Source: Pararhodobacter zhoushanensis
GTDB taxonomy: Bacteria; Pseudomonadota; Alphaproteobacteria; Rhodobacterales; Rhodobacteraceae
Length of the DNA stretch: 64,000 nucleotides
Assembly (NCBI RefSeq): GCF_003990445.1
Contig: NZ_REEZ01000004.1
Location: 186,001 to 250,000, forward strand
Direction: 5' to 3'
The number at the start of each line of letters is the position of its first letter. Position 1 is the first letter of the stretch. The notes below the pieces were generated by a model that did no database searches, was not told the origin of the DNA, and was given only the letters and a program-made list of their open reading frames with translations. A program made the position numbers and the translations under genes. Below, in pieces: positions 52,129-62,149 of this stretch.

Positions 52129-53456
52129 TCTTCAACTCCCATCAGCCAGCCGGTCACCGACTCGCGCCGGTCCAGATGCCGGGCGGCGGTGAGGATTTCC
52201 TCAGGCGTTACGTCTTCCAGAACGTGCAGCCAGTCTTCGTTGTCCTGCAGTGTCAGCCCCAGTGCCAGATCGGCCCCGATGCTGTTCGCGCGCTGTGCGG
52301 TGTCATCCAGCTGATAGATCGCCTCAGCCCGGACCTGCATGCGGACGCGTTCCAGCTGCTCCATGTCAATGCCGTCTTCGATGAACTGCGCCACGGTGGT
52401 GTCCAGCGCATCCTCGGCCTCTTGCAGGCTGACGCCCTCGACCGGCATGATGCCCAGACTGAACACACCGCTGTCCAGCGCACTGCCGTTATAGCTGGCC
52501 CAGCTGCTGATCGCGATATTCGCGTCATAGGTCAGGGCGCGGTCCAGCACCGAGGTCGCTGAACCGCCGCTCAGAAGCGCCGCCAGCATGGTAAAGGCCG
52601 CAGCCTCACGTTGGTCGCCCGAGTGACGCTGGGGGGTGATGTAGAGGCGGTTCATGTAGGGCTGACCGACGCGGGCGTCGTGCATGGTCAGGCGACGCTC
52701 GGCCAGTTGCGGCGGCTCTTGCGGGCGGAAGCGTTCGGGCATGTCCTGAACGGCGGGAATCGGCCCGTAATACTGCTGCGCCAGCGCCAGAACCTCTTGC
52801 GGGTCCACATCGCCCGCCACGACAAGGATCGCGTTGTTGGGCGCGTAGTGGACGCGGTAAAACGCCGTGGCGATGTCGCCGGTCAGCTGCTCCATCTCAT
52901 GGCGCCAGCCGATGATGGGGCGCCCGTAGGGGCTGTTTTGATAAAGTGCCGCGCGCATCTGTTCGCTGAACACGCGGTCCGGGCTGGATTCCAGCGTCTG
53001 CCCGCGCTCGCGCAGGATCACGTCGCGCTCTGGCAGCCAGTCCGAGCGGTCCAGACGCAGGTTGACCATGCGGTCGGCCTCCATCTCCATCATCAGGGAC
53101 AGACGGTCGGCGGCGACGCGCTGGTGATAGGCGGTATAGTCCCAGCTGGTGAACGCGTTATGCGTGCCGCCATTGGCCTGCACGGTCGCGTCGAACTGGC
53201 CTTCTTCCAGCGTATCGGTCGCCTTGAACATCAGGTGTTCAAGGAAATGCGCGATGCCGGAATGGCCGGCCGGATCATCGGCGGCCCCGACCTTGTACCA
53301 GACCATGTGGACAACAACCGGGGCGCGGTGATCTTCGATCACGACGACCTGCATCCCGTTATCCAGCATGAACTCCTGGGGCTCGATTGCGGATGAGGCA
53401 ACGGCGCTCGCGGCCCAGATAAAGGTGGCCGCGATCAGACGCTTGGCATGAAACAT
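52125..53456 (-). CDS. M16 family zinc peptidase, catalytic subunit
   Basis: A 443-residue exported metallopeptidase. Signal peptide up to SSA at about residue 23; the inverted zinc motif is HFLEH (70-74) with the downstream Glu in MMEMEADRM. The ATG at 53456 has GGAG about 10 nt upstream; a GTG nine bases earlier is less likely. With the inactive partner it probably degrades small peptides in the periplasm. Confidence 0.92.
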   Translation of the reverse strand: MFHAKRLIAATFIWAASAVASSAIEPQEFMLDNGMQVVVIEDHRAPVVVHMVWYKVGAADDPAGHSGIAHFLEHLMFKATDTLEEGQFDATVQANGGTHNAFTSWDYTAYHQRVAADRLSLMMEMEADRMVNLRLDRSDWLPERDVILRERGQTLESSPDRVFSEQMRAALYQNSPYGRPIIGWRHEMEQLTGDIATAFYRVHYAPNNAILVVAGDVDPQEVLALAQQYYGPIPAVQDMPERFRPQEPPQLAERRLTMHDARVGQPYMNRLYITPQRHSGDQREAAAFTMLAALLSGGSATSVLDRALTYDANIAISSWASYNGSALDSGVFSLGIMPVEGVSLQEAEDALDTTVAQFIEDGIDMEQLERVRMQVRAEAIYQLDDTAQRANSIGADLALGLTLQDNEDWLHVLEDVTPEEILTAARHLDRRESVTGWLMGVEE

Positions 53457-53549
53457 TGAAAACACGCTCCGCTCTTGGGTCGGCGCAGAATGACCGCGCG
53501 ACCGGGACGGCGCAACGGGGTGTCCCGCGTTTGTGAAGCGTGTGTCGGT

Positions 53550-54080
53550 TTAGCGGCCCGGGGGCGGTGCGCCGGGCGTGATCACGCCGCGCGAACGCCA
53601 GACCTGCAGCTCGGCCTGCGGGTCAAGGATCTGATCCGCATAGGCGCGCCGGTACATGTTGGTGTTGAACATGCGCTCAAGGATGCGGCCACCCCCACCC
53701 CGGCGGATCTCTTCATCCTCGGCTGCCAGCGTGGCGCGGATATCGGGCGTTACGCCCTGACGACCGGCATAGGCGACCAGCCCGGCATCGGCGCTGGGCA
53801 CACCCGTCGAACGCTCGGCCGTGACCCGGCCGCCCAGGGCGGCCACAGCAGCGGCACGCGGGTCAGGATCGGTCAGGTTCGAGCCGCCGGGCGTGGGCGT
53901 CGGCAGGGTGTTGAAGTCTGCCGGGGCCTGCAAAGGCTGCGTCGGCAGGATCGAGAACTCGTCCGGGCCGTTTTGCGACGAGGACGTGTTCATCAGCCGA
54001 GGCACCTCGGCATTGCGAGAGCAGGCGGAGACCGCCAGAAGGCCGATCACGGCAAAGGTGCAGAGGCGAAGCAAAGTCAT
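53550..54080 (-). CDS. DUF3035 lipoprotein
   Basis: A 176-residue protein with a lipoprotein signal peptide (lipobox LAVSAC, Cys20), then a low-complexity Pro/Ser/Thr region and a C-terminal block VITPGAPPPGR. It matches the alphaproteobacterial DUF3035 family, probably an outer-membrane lipoprotein of unknown role. It lies directly after lspA, the peptidase that matures lipoproteins. Confidence 0.88.
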   Translation of the reverse strand: MTLLRLCTFAVIGLLAVSACSRNAEVPRLMNTSSSQNGPDEFSILPTQPLQAPADFNTLPTPTPGGSNLTDPDPRAAAVAALGGRVTAERSTGVPSADAGLVAYAGRQGVTPDIRATLAAEDEEIRRGGGGRILERMFNTNMYRRAYADQILDPQAELQVWRSRGVITPGAPPPGR

Positions 54081-54112
54081 CCCGGTCCCGATTGGTCTGA
54101 GCTGGGGCCTGT

Positions 54113-54604
54113 TTAGCCCATGCCCGGGCGATCGTCACGGGGCGTTTTGCCTCCTGACGTCAAGATGAGCCCGAACGCGCCGAGAAAGATGGCGATATCG
54201 GCCACGTTAAAGGCCCAGGGGTTGCGCAAGCCGCAGCAGCTGACATTGAGAAAATCGGCCACAGCGCCCCAGACAACGCGGTCAATCGCGTTGCCCAGTG
54301 CGCCGCCGATCAGCAAACCGGCGGCAAATTGCAAGGCCGGGCGCGCGCCTTCCTTGCGCACCCAGCGCCAGACCCAGATCGCCACAATGACCGGCAGCAC
54401 CACCAGCGCCCAACGCAGAACCCCCGAATCATCGGCAAAGAGGCCAAAATTGACCCCCCGGTTCCACGCCATGGTCAGCGTCAGGTAGGGCGGCCAGACG
54501 TCGATCTGCAGGACCTCGGCCAGATTCAGCCCGGCGACGACAAGCCATTTCAGCGCCTGATCCAGCGCCAGAATGGCAAGGGTGGTCCACAGGGCGATCC
54601 GCAT
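54113..54604 (-). CDS. lspA: Signal peptidase II (prolipoprotein signal peptidase)
   Basis: A 163-residue inner-membrane aspartyl protease with four membrane helices. Catalytic Asp residues are in GNAIDR (104-109) and FNVAD (132-136); NRGVNFG is the conserved loop. The start is separated from the purH stop by 1 nt (TGA-C-ATG), so translation is coupled. Confidence 0.95.
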   Translation of the reverse strand: MRIALWTTLAILALDQALKWLVVAGLNLAEVLQIDVWPPYLTLTMAWNRGVNFGLFADDSGVLRWALVVLPVIVAIWVWRWVRKEGARPALQFAAGLLIGGALGNAIDRVVWGAVADFLNVSCCGLRNPWAFNVADIAIFLGAFGLILTSGGKTPRDDRPGMG

Positions 54605-54605
54605 G

Positions 54606-56189
54606 TCAGTGCCGGAAGTGGCGCATGCCGGTGAAGACCATCGCCAGACCGGCCTCGTCGGCGGCGGCGATCACTTCGGCGTCACGCATCGACCCACCGG
54701 GCTGGATCACGCAGGTCGCACCGGCAGCGGCGGCTTCCATCAATCCGTCGGGGAAGGGGAAGAACGCGTCCGAGGCCACGGCAGAGCCGATGGTCAGCGG
54801 CTGCGGCAGGCCCAGGGCTTCGGCCATGCGCTCGGCCTTTTTGGCGGCGATCAGGGCACTGTCGACCCGGCTCATCTGGCCCGCGCCCACACCCACCGTC
54901 GCGCCGTCCTTGACGTAGACGATGGCGTTGGATTTCACATGCTTGGCGATTTTCCACGCCAGCAGCAGGTCTTCCATCTGCGCGGCGGTCGGGGCCTTTT
55001 TGGTGACGATCTTCAGATCGTCCAGACCGACAAAGCCGTTGTCCTTATCCTGCACCAGAAAACCACCGGCAACCTGACGGAAGGTCAGCCCGGCGCTGCG
55101 CGCATCGGGCAGCCCGTCGGTGGTCAGCAGGCGCAGGTTCTTCTTGGCGGCGAAGATCGCCTTGGCCTCGTCACTCGCCCCCGGCGCGATGACCACTTCG
55201 GTAAAGATCCCGGTGATTTCCTGCGCGGTTTCGGCATCCAGCGGGCGGTTCAGCGCCACGATCCCGCCGAACGCGCTGGTGCGGTCGCAGTCAAACGCAG
55301 CTTTGTAGGCCTCAAGCATCGTTGCACCGCGCGCCACACCGCAGGGGTTGGCGTGCTTGATGATCGCGCAGGCGGCGCTGTCGGCAGGGTCGAACTCGGC
55401 GACCAGCTCGAACGCGGCGTCGGTGTCGTTGATGTTGTTGTAGGACAGTTCTTTGCCCTGATGCTGCACCGCCGTGGCGACACCCGGACGGTTTGAGCCA
55501 TCGGTGTAGAACGCCGCCGACTGATGCGGATTTTCGCCATAGCGCAGGGTTTGCGCCAGCGTACCGGCAAAGGCGCGGCGGCGCGGGGCCGGGGTTTCGA
55601 GCGTTTGTGCGAACCACGCCGAAACCGCCGCGTCATAGGCGGCGGTGCGGGCGTAGGTGCTGGCGGCGCATTCTTGACGGAAGCGCAGCGTTGTGCCGCC
55701 CTGCTCCAGCTGGGCCAGCAAGGGCGCGTAATCCTCAGGATCGGTGATTACGGTGACAAAGGCGTGGTTCTTGGCCGCAGCGCGCAGCATGGCCGGGCCA
55801 CCGATGTCGATGTTCTCGACGCAGTCGTCATAATCGCCGCCGCGGGCCACGGTGGCCTCGAACGGATAAAGGTTCACCACCAAGAGGTCGATCGGCACGA
55901 TGCCGTGCTCGTCCATCGAGGCCAGATGCCCGGCGTCATCACGCAGCGCCAGCAGACCGCCATGCACCATCGGGTGCAGCGTCTTGACCCGGCCGTGCAT
56001 CATCTCGGGGAAACCGGTCAGCTCGGCCACGTCGCGCACGGCCAGCCCGGCATCGCGCAGCGCCTTGGCGGTGCCACCGGTCGAGACCAGCTCAACCCCC
56101 TTGGCAGCCAGAGCACGACCGAGGTCGATCAGCCCGGCCTTGTCAGAGACAGAGAGCAGGGCACGTTTCGGAGAGACAATGTCGGTCAT
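54606..56189 (-). CDS. purH: Bifunctional AICAR formyltransferase/IMP cyclohydrolase
   Basis: A 527-residue enzyme for the last two steps of IMP synthesis. The N-terminal MGS-type cyclohydrolase domain covers about 1-195 ([37 protein letters not shown]), and the transformylase domain the rest ([27 protein letters not shown] and the catalytic KHANPCGVA). AAGGA precedes the ATG. It follows the heparinase-like gene by 12 nt and leads into lspA. Confidence 0.97.
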   Translation of the reverse strand: MTDIVSPKRALLSVSDKAGLIDLGRALAAKGVELVSTGGTAKALRDAGLAVRDVAELTGFPEMMHGRVKTLHPMVHGGLLALRDDAGHLASMDEHGIVPIDLLVVNLYPFEATVARGGDYDDCVENIDIGGPAMLRAAAKNHAFVTVITDPEDYAPLLAQLEQGGTTLRFRQECAASTYARTAAYDAAVSAWFAQTLETPAPRRRAFAGTLAQTLRYGENPHQSAAFYTDGSNRPGVATAVQHQGKELSYNNINDTDAAFELVAEFDPADSAACAIIKHANPCGVARGATMLEAYKAAFDCDRTSAFGGIVALNRPLDAETAQEITGIFTEVVIAPGASDEAKAIFAAKKNLRLLTTDGLPDARSAGLTFRQVAGGFLVQDKDNGFVGLDDLKIVTKKAPTAAQMEDLLLAWKIAKHVKSNAIVYVKDGATVGVGAGQMSRVDSALIAAKKAERMAEALGLPQPLTIGSAVASDAFFPFPDGLMEAAAAGATCVIQPGGSMRDAEVIAAADEAGLAMVFTGMRHFRH

Positions 56190-56201
56190 CGGTGGCGGTC
56201 C

Positions 56202-57956
56202 TTAGTCGAAGGCGAACAGGTCACGCGGCAAGGCCAGATCATCGTCGCGGCCAATGTCGCGAATCGCGAGCGGGGTATCCTGTGCCTTGGCGAGTGTCCA
56301 GTTGATCTGGCTTGTCTCGTCCAGGATCACGGCCCGAACGACGATTTGCTGGCACGGACGCGGGGCCAGACGGCCCTTTTCCAGATAAACCGAGGGTTCC
56401 AGCGACAAGCGCCCCGGCCCGTCAAAGCGAAACACCCACAGCTCGCCCGAGGGCAGCGCGACCGACACGGCGCTGCCGTTCATGTCGAGCGAGGGGTCGG
56501 CATCTGGGTGCAGATGGAAGCGCAGGGCATAGGCAATGCCGCGCATCTTGTTGCTGTTCAGAAGTGCCTCGAAGGTTTTGCGATGCGCCGGTTCCAGCGC
56601 GGCCAGCGTATCCTCGCCCAGCACCGAGCGCCCGTCATGGTCCAGCGACAGGGTGCGCACATGGGTCAGGCCGTGCGTCGGCACATAGCCGTCATGGCTG
56701 AGCAGCAGCGACGATCCGTCGCGCTCATCCGTGCGGTGTCTTGTGACCAGAGCGGGGCCTTCAACCAGCGGCGCGCCGCCGTCCTCGGGACGCGAGGTGC
56801 GCCCAAAGCGGGCCGAGGACCAGCCGTCGATCGACAGCGTGGAATGCGAATTGGTCGCGCGCCCGGCCTTTTCCCATTCGGGCCCGAACGGCAGGCCCGA
56901 ACCCGAGCTGACCACCAGCGGGCGGCGGTTCGAGGTCAGCTCGAACGCCAGCATCGACGCATGCGCGCGGTGTGCGGCCAGTCCACCCGGCGGTGCGGCG
57001 GCATCGACCAGCAGGGTGCTGCGCCCGCCCTCGAGCCGGGCAAAGCCCATCGCACTGCTATGGTTGGGGCGCACGGGGACATTGGCGGCCGAGAGTGCGT
57101 GATCCAGCCGTCCCTCCATCCCGCGCCCGCCACCGTGGAACCGCGCCAGCCCGCCATCGGCGTGGCGCAGCGCGCGCAGGCAGGGCGCGATGCGGCTGAG
57201 GGCGCTTTCCAGCGCCGGGGGGATGGTGGCTTCGGCGTCCTGAAGCGCTTGCAGCGCCCAGGTCAGCAGGGTGAAAACTTCGAGCAAGTCTTCGGGGTTG
57301 CGGCTGGCCAGCCCGCCATCGGCGGCGATGTCCTCGGCGCAGGCGCGGGCAAGCGCAGCCGTAACCTCGTCGCGATACCGTTCCATCCCGATCAGCGCAT
57401 ACGCTGCATAGAGCAAGCCCGTCAGCGCCTCGAACCGGGGCAGGCCGGGGTCTGCGGCTTTCCAGCGCCGGGCCAGAAACGCGGTCTGACGACCCAGTGC
57501 CGCAAAGAACGGCATGGTTCCGTCGGCATCCTGCCCGGCGGTCAGGAAGATCGCGTGATGCAGCCAGCGCAGCACCCGCCGCCCGGTCAGGTCAGGCTGC
57601 CAGCCGGGGCCTTTGCCCTTGCCGTAGTGCGTGATCCAGTCGCCGATCCAGCCCTGCGCTGCCAGCCGCGCGGGCCGGTCGCCCGCCGCCGCCAGATGAT
57701 CGAGCCATCCCATGCCGTGCAGCTCTGCCGCGAACCCGGCCGAGGGCAGTTCGACCGCCCAGGGGGTGTGGGTTTCCAGCATATGCCCGGCCAGCAGGAA
57801 ATTGCCTTGCGCCAGCTGTCGTCCCTTGGCGAAGAATCCCACCGTGCGCGGTTCGGGCATCGAGGTGAAGCCCCCCGCCGCCGGAGCCGAGCGGACAGCG
57901 CGAGCGGCGAGGCGATTGCCCCACCGGCGTTTGCGTCCTGCCCAGCCTTGCTGCAT
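56202..57956 (-). CDS. Heparinase II/III family protein
   Basis: A 584-residue protein with an N-terminal alpha/alpha-toroid-like part (to about 300; WHHAIFL, YAAYALIGMERYRDEVTAAL) and a C-terminal beta-sandwich of the Hepar_II_III family (about 310-580; HADGGLARFHGGG, NSHSTLSIDGWSSARFG, THVRTLSLDHDGRSVLGED). The family contains polysaccharide lyases for uronate-rich glycans, but this version next to purH is widespread in Rhodobacteraceae and its substrate is unknown. No signal peptide is evident, and the N-terminus is strongly basic. Confidence 0.85.
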   Translation of the reverse strand: MQQGWAGRKRRWGNRLAARAVRSAPAAGGFTSMPEPRTVGFFAKGRQLAQGNFLLAGHMLETHTPWAVELPSAGFAAELHGMGWLDHLAAAGDRPARLAAQGWIGDWITHYGKGKGPGWQPDLTGRRVLRWLHHAIFLTAGQDADGTMPFFAALGRQTAFLARRWKAADPGLPRFEALTGLLYAAYALIGMERYRDEVTAALARACAEDIAADGGLASRNPEDLLEVFTLLTWALQALQDAEATIPPALESALSRIAPCLRALRHADGGLARFHGGGRGMEGRLDHALSAANVPVRPNHSSAMGFARLEGGRSTLLVDAAAPPGGLAAHRAHASMLAFELTSNRRPLVVSSGSGLPFGPEWEKAGRATNSHSTLSIDGWSSARFGRTSRPEDGGAPLVEGPALVTRHRTDERDGSSLLLSHDGYVPTHGLTHVRTLSLDHDGRSVLGEDTLAALEPAHRKTFEALLNSNKMRGIAYALRFHLHPDADPSLDMNGSAVSVALPSGELWVFRFDGPGRLSLEPSVYLEKGRLAPRPCQQIVVRAVILDETSQINWTLAKAQDTPLAIRDIGRDDDLALPRDLFAFD

Positions 57957-58027
57957 GCCCGTGCCTCACCCTTGGTATGCCCGGCATAGCGCCCGCCCGG
58001 GCTGCTGTCATCCCGTCTGCCGGTTGG

Positions 58028-59275
58028 TCACACGGGATCGTGGCGAAGAAGTGCCATGTAGAACCCGTCGATGCCGCCGGAGTGATCATCGGGGCCAGTC
58101 TTGTCATCGGGGCGCGTGCGCCAGCCGCCTTCGGCCGTAGCGCGGCCCAGCGGCAGCGCCGGGGTGTCGGTGCGAAGGCCGGGGTGGCGGGTCAGGGCGG
58201 CGGCGATCTGCGCCTCGCCCTCGTCGGGCAGCAGTGAGCAGGTGCAATAGACCAGCCGCCCGCCGGGTTTCAGAAAGCCCAGCGCACGGTCGAGCAGGTC
58301 GGCCTGCAGCTTGGTCAGTTCCTCGACATCCGCCGGTTTGCGCACAAAGGGCAGATCGGGGTGGCGGCGGATCGTGCCGGTGGCCGAACAGGGCGCGTCC
58401 AGCAGCACGGCATCGACCAGCGCGGGCGGCGTCCAGTGCAGCGCATCGGCGCAAACGATTTCGGCACTCAGGCCCGTGCGGGCGAGGTTCTCGCGCAGGC
58501 GGGTCAGGCGCGGTTCGGACAGATCCAGCGCGGTGACCTGCGCACCGGCGGCAGCCAGTTGCATGGTCTTGCCCCCCGGTGCCGCGCACAGGTCCAGCAC
58601 GGATTCGCCCGGCTGCACGGCCAGCAGCGTCGCGGGCAGGGCGGCGGCGGCGTCCTGCACCCACCAGTCGCCCGTCGCAAAGCCGGGCAGGGCCGAGACC
58701 TGACCCCCCAGCGGCAACCGCCACGAACCGCCGACCGGCTCAGCCCCTTCGGGTGCCGAAGCCCCCGGTTTCACCGTCAGATCCAGCGCCGCCCCGGCCT
58801 GATGCGCGGACTCAATCGCCTGCACGCCCTCTTCGCCATACACAGCCTTCAACCGGCGGCGCAGCCAGCCCGGCAGCTTTTGCTGCGGCAACTCGGCCCA
58901 GCCTTCAAACTCGGACGCCCGGCGCAGCACGGCATTCGCCATCCCCGCCGCCGCGCCAAACTCCCGGCTGGCGCGCAGGGCCTTGACCGTCGCGTTGACC
59001 ACGCCATGCGGCGGCGCGCCCAGTTCCAGCATCTCCACCGTGCCGACGCGCAGGGCCGCCATCACCTCGGTCTGCGGTTCGCGGCGCAGCCACGGTTTCA
59101 GCACCGTTTCGGTGCGGGCGAAATTGCGCAGCGCGGTCAGCGCCAGCCGCTGCGCGCGGGCGCGCACGGCGGGTTCGGCCTGCGGCAAGGGGATCTCTGA
59201 CAGCATCCCCCCTTCAACGACACCGGCCACCAAAAGGGCGGCGAGCTGGCGCGGATCGGCTTGGGGCTGCGGCAT
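58028..59275 (-). CDS. RsmB/NOP family rRNA cytosine-C5 methyltransferase
   Basis: A 415-residue SAM-dependent RNA methyltransferase. The N-terminal NusB-like domain spans about 1-150; the methyltransferase domain has VLDLCAAPGGKTMQLA (SAM site), LDAPCSATGTIRRHPD and CTCSLLPDEGE, which provide the two Cys of the m5C mechanism. Likely RsmB (16S rRNA C967), though paralogues such as RsmF exist. GAGGACCCG precedes ATG 59275. Confidence 0.92.
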   Translation of the reverse strand: MPQPQADPRQLAALLVAGVVEGGMLSEIPLPQAEPAVRARAQRLALTALRNFARTETVLKPWLRREPQTEVMAALRVGTVEMLELGAPPHGVVNATVKALRASREFGAAAGMANAVLRRASEFEGWAELPQQKLPGWLRRRLKAVYGEEGVQAIESAHQAGAALDLTVKPGASAPEGAEPVGGSWRLPLGGQVSALPGFATGDWWVQDAAAALPATLLAVQPGESVLDLCAAPGGKTMQLAAAGAQVTALDLSEPRLTRLRENLARTGLSAEIVCADALHWTPPALVDAVLLDAPCSATGTIRRHPDLPFVRKPADVEELTKLQADLLDRALGFLKPGGRLVYCTCSLLPDEGEAQIAAALTRHPGLRTDTPALPLGRATAEGGWRTRPDDKTGPDDHSGGIDGFYMALLRHDPV

Positions 59276-59351
59276 CGGGTCCTCGCACTTGTCGGTCTGG
59301 GGTCAGGGGGCTAAGTTGGCCTTATCCCTTTGCCCGCCGCAAGGAAAGCAC

Positions 59352-59525
59352 ATGACCGACGACAGCCTGCCCCCCGCCGCCAAACGCGCGCTTGCCGAAG
59401 CCGAAGAGCGCCGCCGCAAGGCCGACGCGGAAGCGCCGCTGCCGACCGAGCTGGGCGGTCGCAACGGTCCCGAGCCGGTGCGCTATGGCGATTGGGAGAA
59501 AAAGGGTATCGCCGTCGATTTCTGA
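59352..59525 (+). CDS. DUF1674 protein (SDHAF4-like succinate dehydrogenase assembly factor)
   Basis: A 57-residue protein: an N-terminal charged helix (AKRALAEAEERRRKADA) and the conserved C-terminal GPEPVRYGDWEKKGIAVDF of the DUF1674/Sdh8/SDHAF4 family, which helps assemble the flavoprotein subunit of succinate dehydrogenase. AAGGA is 7 nt upstream of the ATG. Divergent from the RsmB gene across 76 bp. Confidence 0.92.
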   Translation: MTDDSLPPAAKRALAEAEERRRKADAEAPLPTELGGRNGPEPVRYGDWEKKGIAVDF

Positions 59526-59537
59526 TCCTGAGCGCGC

Positions 59538-59882
59538 TCAGCGCAGCCGGAAATCCGCGTGAATGCCCGCACCACGTTCGGTGATAAAGCGCATCTCGTC
59601 GCCTTCACGCTGCACAGCCTGACAATCGGTGCCCAGATCGCGCTCGCCCCAGTAAAGCGAGCGGCAAAAGTACCCGTCCTGCCAGCGCCATTGCCCGCTG
59701 ACAGGCGATCCCAGCCCGCGCCCGGTAATCTGCCCGTCGGCGCGCACCTCCAGCCGGATACCCAGCCGCGTCAGTTCCTGACCCAGCACAAGGCGGCGGA
59801 ACTCTGCTCCGTCGACAACAGGTTCGAATGCCCAGACCTGAGCCGGGAGGAGGAGGGCAACAAGGGCGAGCATCCGAACCAT
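59538..59882 (-). CDS. Small exported protein of unknown function
   Basis: A 114-residue protein with a signal peptide (cleavage after VWA, residue 18) and a beta-rich body: DGQITGRGLGSPVSGQWRWQDGYFCRSLYWG, two Cys that could pair (in the YFCRS and TDCQA segments) and a C-terminal GAGIHADFRLR. I do not recognise a named family. It converges on the DUF1674 gene with 12 nt between stops. Confidence 0.78.
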   Translation of the reverse strand: MVRMLALVALLLPAQVWAFEPVVDGAEFRRLVLGQELTRLGIRLEVRADGQITGRGLGSPVSGQWRWQDGYFCRSLYWGERDLGTDCQAVQREGDEMRFITERGAGIHADFRLR

Positions 59883-59938
59883 GAGACGCTAACGACGCGG
59901 TGGCAAAAAAGTTTCACCGCCGCGTGAATTTTTGGTCC

Positions 59939-61375
59939 TTACGTCCCGCAATACGTGACGTATTCGCCCGCGTCGGCAGGGGCGGGAGTTTCAAGATCCT
60001 CATACCCCGGCTTTGCGGTGAACGGATCAGCGAAGACCGTCAACAAACGCTGCATCGGCCCCAGATCGCCCGCATTCGCGGCGGCCAGCGCCTCTTCCAC
60101 GCGATGATTGCGCGGGATGTAGAGCGGGTTGACCGCGTCCATTTCCGCTGCCGTCGCGGTGCGTTTGACCGCCCAGTCCTGCACCCACGCATCGAGCCGA
60201 GGGTCCGCCCCGATCAGTGCCCTGAGAGGTTCCTCATCGCCGCGCACCAGAGTGGCCAGCGCGCGGAACGCCCCGGTGAAATCCGCGCCCTGCGCCGTCA
60301 GCATAGCCAGAAACCCGTCGATCAGCGCATCGTCCGCCTCAGCCGCGCCCAGCTTGGCGGCAAAGCGCTTGCGCCGCTCAACGGCAAAGCGCCCCTCGGC
60401 TGCCTCGATGATCGGCTGCACCAGGGGCAGCGCGTCTTCCGGGTTCTCGGCGATCAGCGGCAACAGCGATTCGGCCAACCGGGCAAGGTTCCACCGCGCC
60501 AGAGCGGGCTGGTTGGCATAGGCATAGCGGCCTTGATGGTCGATCGAGGAAAACACCGCCGCCGGATCATAGGCGTCAATAAAGGCGCAGGGGCCATAGT
60601 CGATCGTCTCGCCCGATATGGTCATGTTGTCGGTGTTCATCACGCCATGCACAAAGCCCACGGCCAGCCATTGCGCCACCAGTGCCGCCTGCCGGTCAAT
60701 CACCCGCTGCAGAAAGGCGATGTAACGGTCGGGCTGGTCGATCAGATCGGGATCATGGCGGCGGATCGCGTAATCGGCCAGACGGCGCAGGCGGGCAATC
60801 TCTTGGCGCGCATAGAAAAACTGGAACGTGCCGACGCGCAGATGGCTGGACGCCACGCGCGCCAGCACGGCGCCCTTCTCCGGCCCTTCGCGCCAGACCG
60901 TCTCGCCCGTGGCCACCGCGCTGAGCGCCCGCGTCGTTGGAATACCCAGCCCGTGCATCGCCTCGCCGATCAGCACCTCGCGCAGCACCGGCCCCAGCAC
61001 CGCCTTGCCATCGCCGCCGCGCGAAAACGGCGTGCGACCGCTGCCCTTGAGGTGAATGTCGCGCCGCGCGCCGTCGCGGTCCAGCACTTCACCGACCAGC
61101 ATCGCCCGCCCGTCGCCCAACTGCGCGCTGAACCCGCCGAACTGGTGCCCGGCATAGGCCATCGCCAGCGGCGAGGCCCCCTCGGGCATCGCGCCGCCGG
61201 TCAGCATCGCCAACCCCTCGGGGCTGCGCAGCGCCTCGGCGTCCAGCCCCAGCGCCTGCGCCACGGGCTCATTCAGCCACAACAGCGACGGCTCGGGCGC
61301 CTTGGCGCCGGCGAATGGCAGATACATCCCGTCCAGATCACGGGCGTAGGTGTTATCGAAGGAAATTGTCAGCAT
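59939..61375 (-). CDS. selO: SelO/YdiU family protein adenylyltransferase (AMPylase)
   Basis: A 478-residue pseudokinase-fold enzyme that transfers AMP to protein Ser/Thr/Tyr. Seen are LAMAYAGHQFGGFSAQLGDG, the flipped-ATP-site KGSGRTPFSRGGDG (110-123, Lys110), HGVMNTDNM (243-251) and the metal Asp of GETIDYGP (259). The C-terminus ends YCGT, with Cys where eukaryotic SelO proteins carry selenocysteine. AGAGGT precedes the ATG. Confidence 0.94.
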   Translation of the reverse strand: MLTISFDNTYARDLDGMYLPFAGAKAPEPSLLWLNEPVAQALGLDAEALRSPEGLAMLTGGAMPEGASPLAMAYAGHQFGGFSAQLGDGRAMLVGEVLDRDGARRDIHLKGSGRTPFSRGGDGKAVLGPVLREVLIGEAMHGLGIPTTRALSAVATGETVWREGPEKGAVLARVASSHLRVGTFQFFYARQEIARLRRLADYAIRRHDPDLIDQPDRYIAFLQRVIDRQAALVAQWLAVGFVHGVMNTDNMTISGETIDYGPCAFIDAYDPAAVFSSIDHQGRYAYANQPALARWNLARLAESLLPLIAENPEDALPLVQPIIEAAEGRFAVERRKRFAAKLGAAEADDALIDGFLAMLTAQGADFTGAFRALATLVRGDEEPLRALIGADPRLDAWVQDWAVKRTATAAEMDAVNPLYIPRNHRVEEALAAANAGDLGPMQRLLTVFADPFTAKPGYEDLETPAPADAGEYVTYCGT

Positions 61376-61414
61376 GGTGCACCTCTTCCCCTTGAGATAG
61401 GGGCGCAGCCCGCC

Positions 61415-62149
61415 TCAGTCCATGGGGGCGACAAGACCGACCACCGGCCCCATCGACATTCCCCAGTCCGAGCGGCCCAGTTCCGGCGCATACAGCCGCG
61501 AGACACTGCCATCCAGATACAGCGCCCAGTTCACCCCCAGCTCATCGCGGAAGAACCGCGCGAACTGGTGAAAACTGATCGGCTGATCCGAGATCGCGAA
61601 ATACGCCGTCTGCCCGTCATCGCTGACCCCAACGCCGTTGCGCAGATGCAGCGAGTCCGAGTCCGGCAGGAACCTTGGATGCAGGTCGCCGTCGATCACC
61701 ATCAACGGGCCGGATTGCGTGGCAAAGCGGCAGTCTGGCGGCGCGTCGGCATAGGCGCGGCTCTCCAGAATGGAAAAGCGGTCCTCAGCGATGCAGAACA
61801 CCCCGTTGGGCAACATGCCGAAATTCCCCGGCCCTTCGCGCGTGACGATGCGCGCCTGCTGCTGGTGATCCTCGACATACAGACCCACCGGCGCGCGGTC
61901 GGCATGGAACATGCCCGCGTTCATCGCAAAGACCAGCGCCTTGCCCTCGGCCTGCAAGGCCGCCTCGATCCGCCCGAACGAGCCATAGATCTGCCCCTCC
62001 TCATCCGTCAGGAACAGGCGCAGGTCCTGACCGGCGGTGACGGTGCAGGTGGTGATCGGGATCGTCTCGAAGGTCACATCGCGACAGGTCGCCTGTGCCG
62101 GGGCCGCAGCAAGGCCCAAAAGCAGGGCCGCAAGCGCGCTACGCGTCAT
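61415..62149 (-). CDS. Phosphodiester glycosidase family exported protein
   Basis: A 244-residue exported protein of the NAGPA-like phosphodiester glycosidase family (PF09992). Signal peptide to AQA at about 20; then [49 protein letters not shown] and the C-terminal [11 protein letters not shown] are family landmarks. The start at ATG 62149 overlaps the end of rbfA by 11 nt. Substrate unknown; members cleave sugar-phosphodiester bonds in teichoic-acid-like or lysosomal-tag substrates. Confidence 0.85.
   Translation of the reverse strand: MTRSALAALLLGLAAAPAQATCRDVTFETIPITTCTVTAGQDLRLFLTDEEGQIYGSFGRIEAALQAEGKALVFAMNAGMFHADRAPVGLYVEDHQQQARIVTREGPGNFGMLPNGVFCIAEDRFSILESRAYADAPPDCRFATQSGPLMVIDGDLHPRFLPDSDSLHLRNGVGVSDDGQTAYFAISDQPISFHQFARFFRDELGVNWALYLDGSVSRLYAPELGRSDWGMSMGPVVGLVAPMD

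Noticed and set aside
55524-57989. Plus-strand open frame of 821 codons across purH and the heparinase-like gene
   Set aside because: Antisense to clear purH motifs; composition typical of a shadow frame.
60000-60010. Selenocysteine at the SelO C-terminus
   Set aside because: The protein ends YCGT and a normal stop follows; there is no in-frame TGA before the end and no need for recoding.
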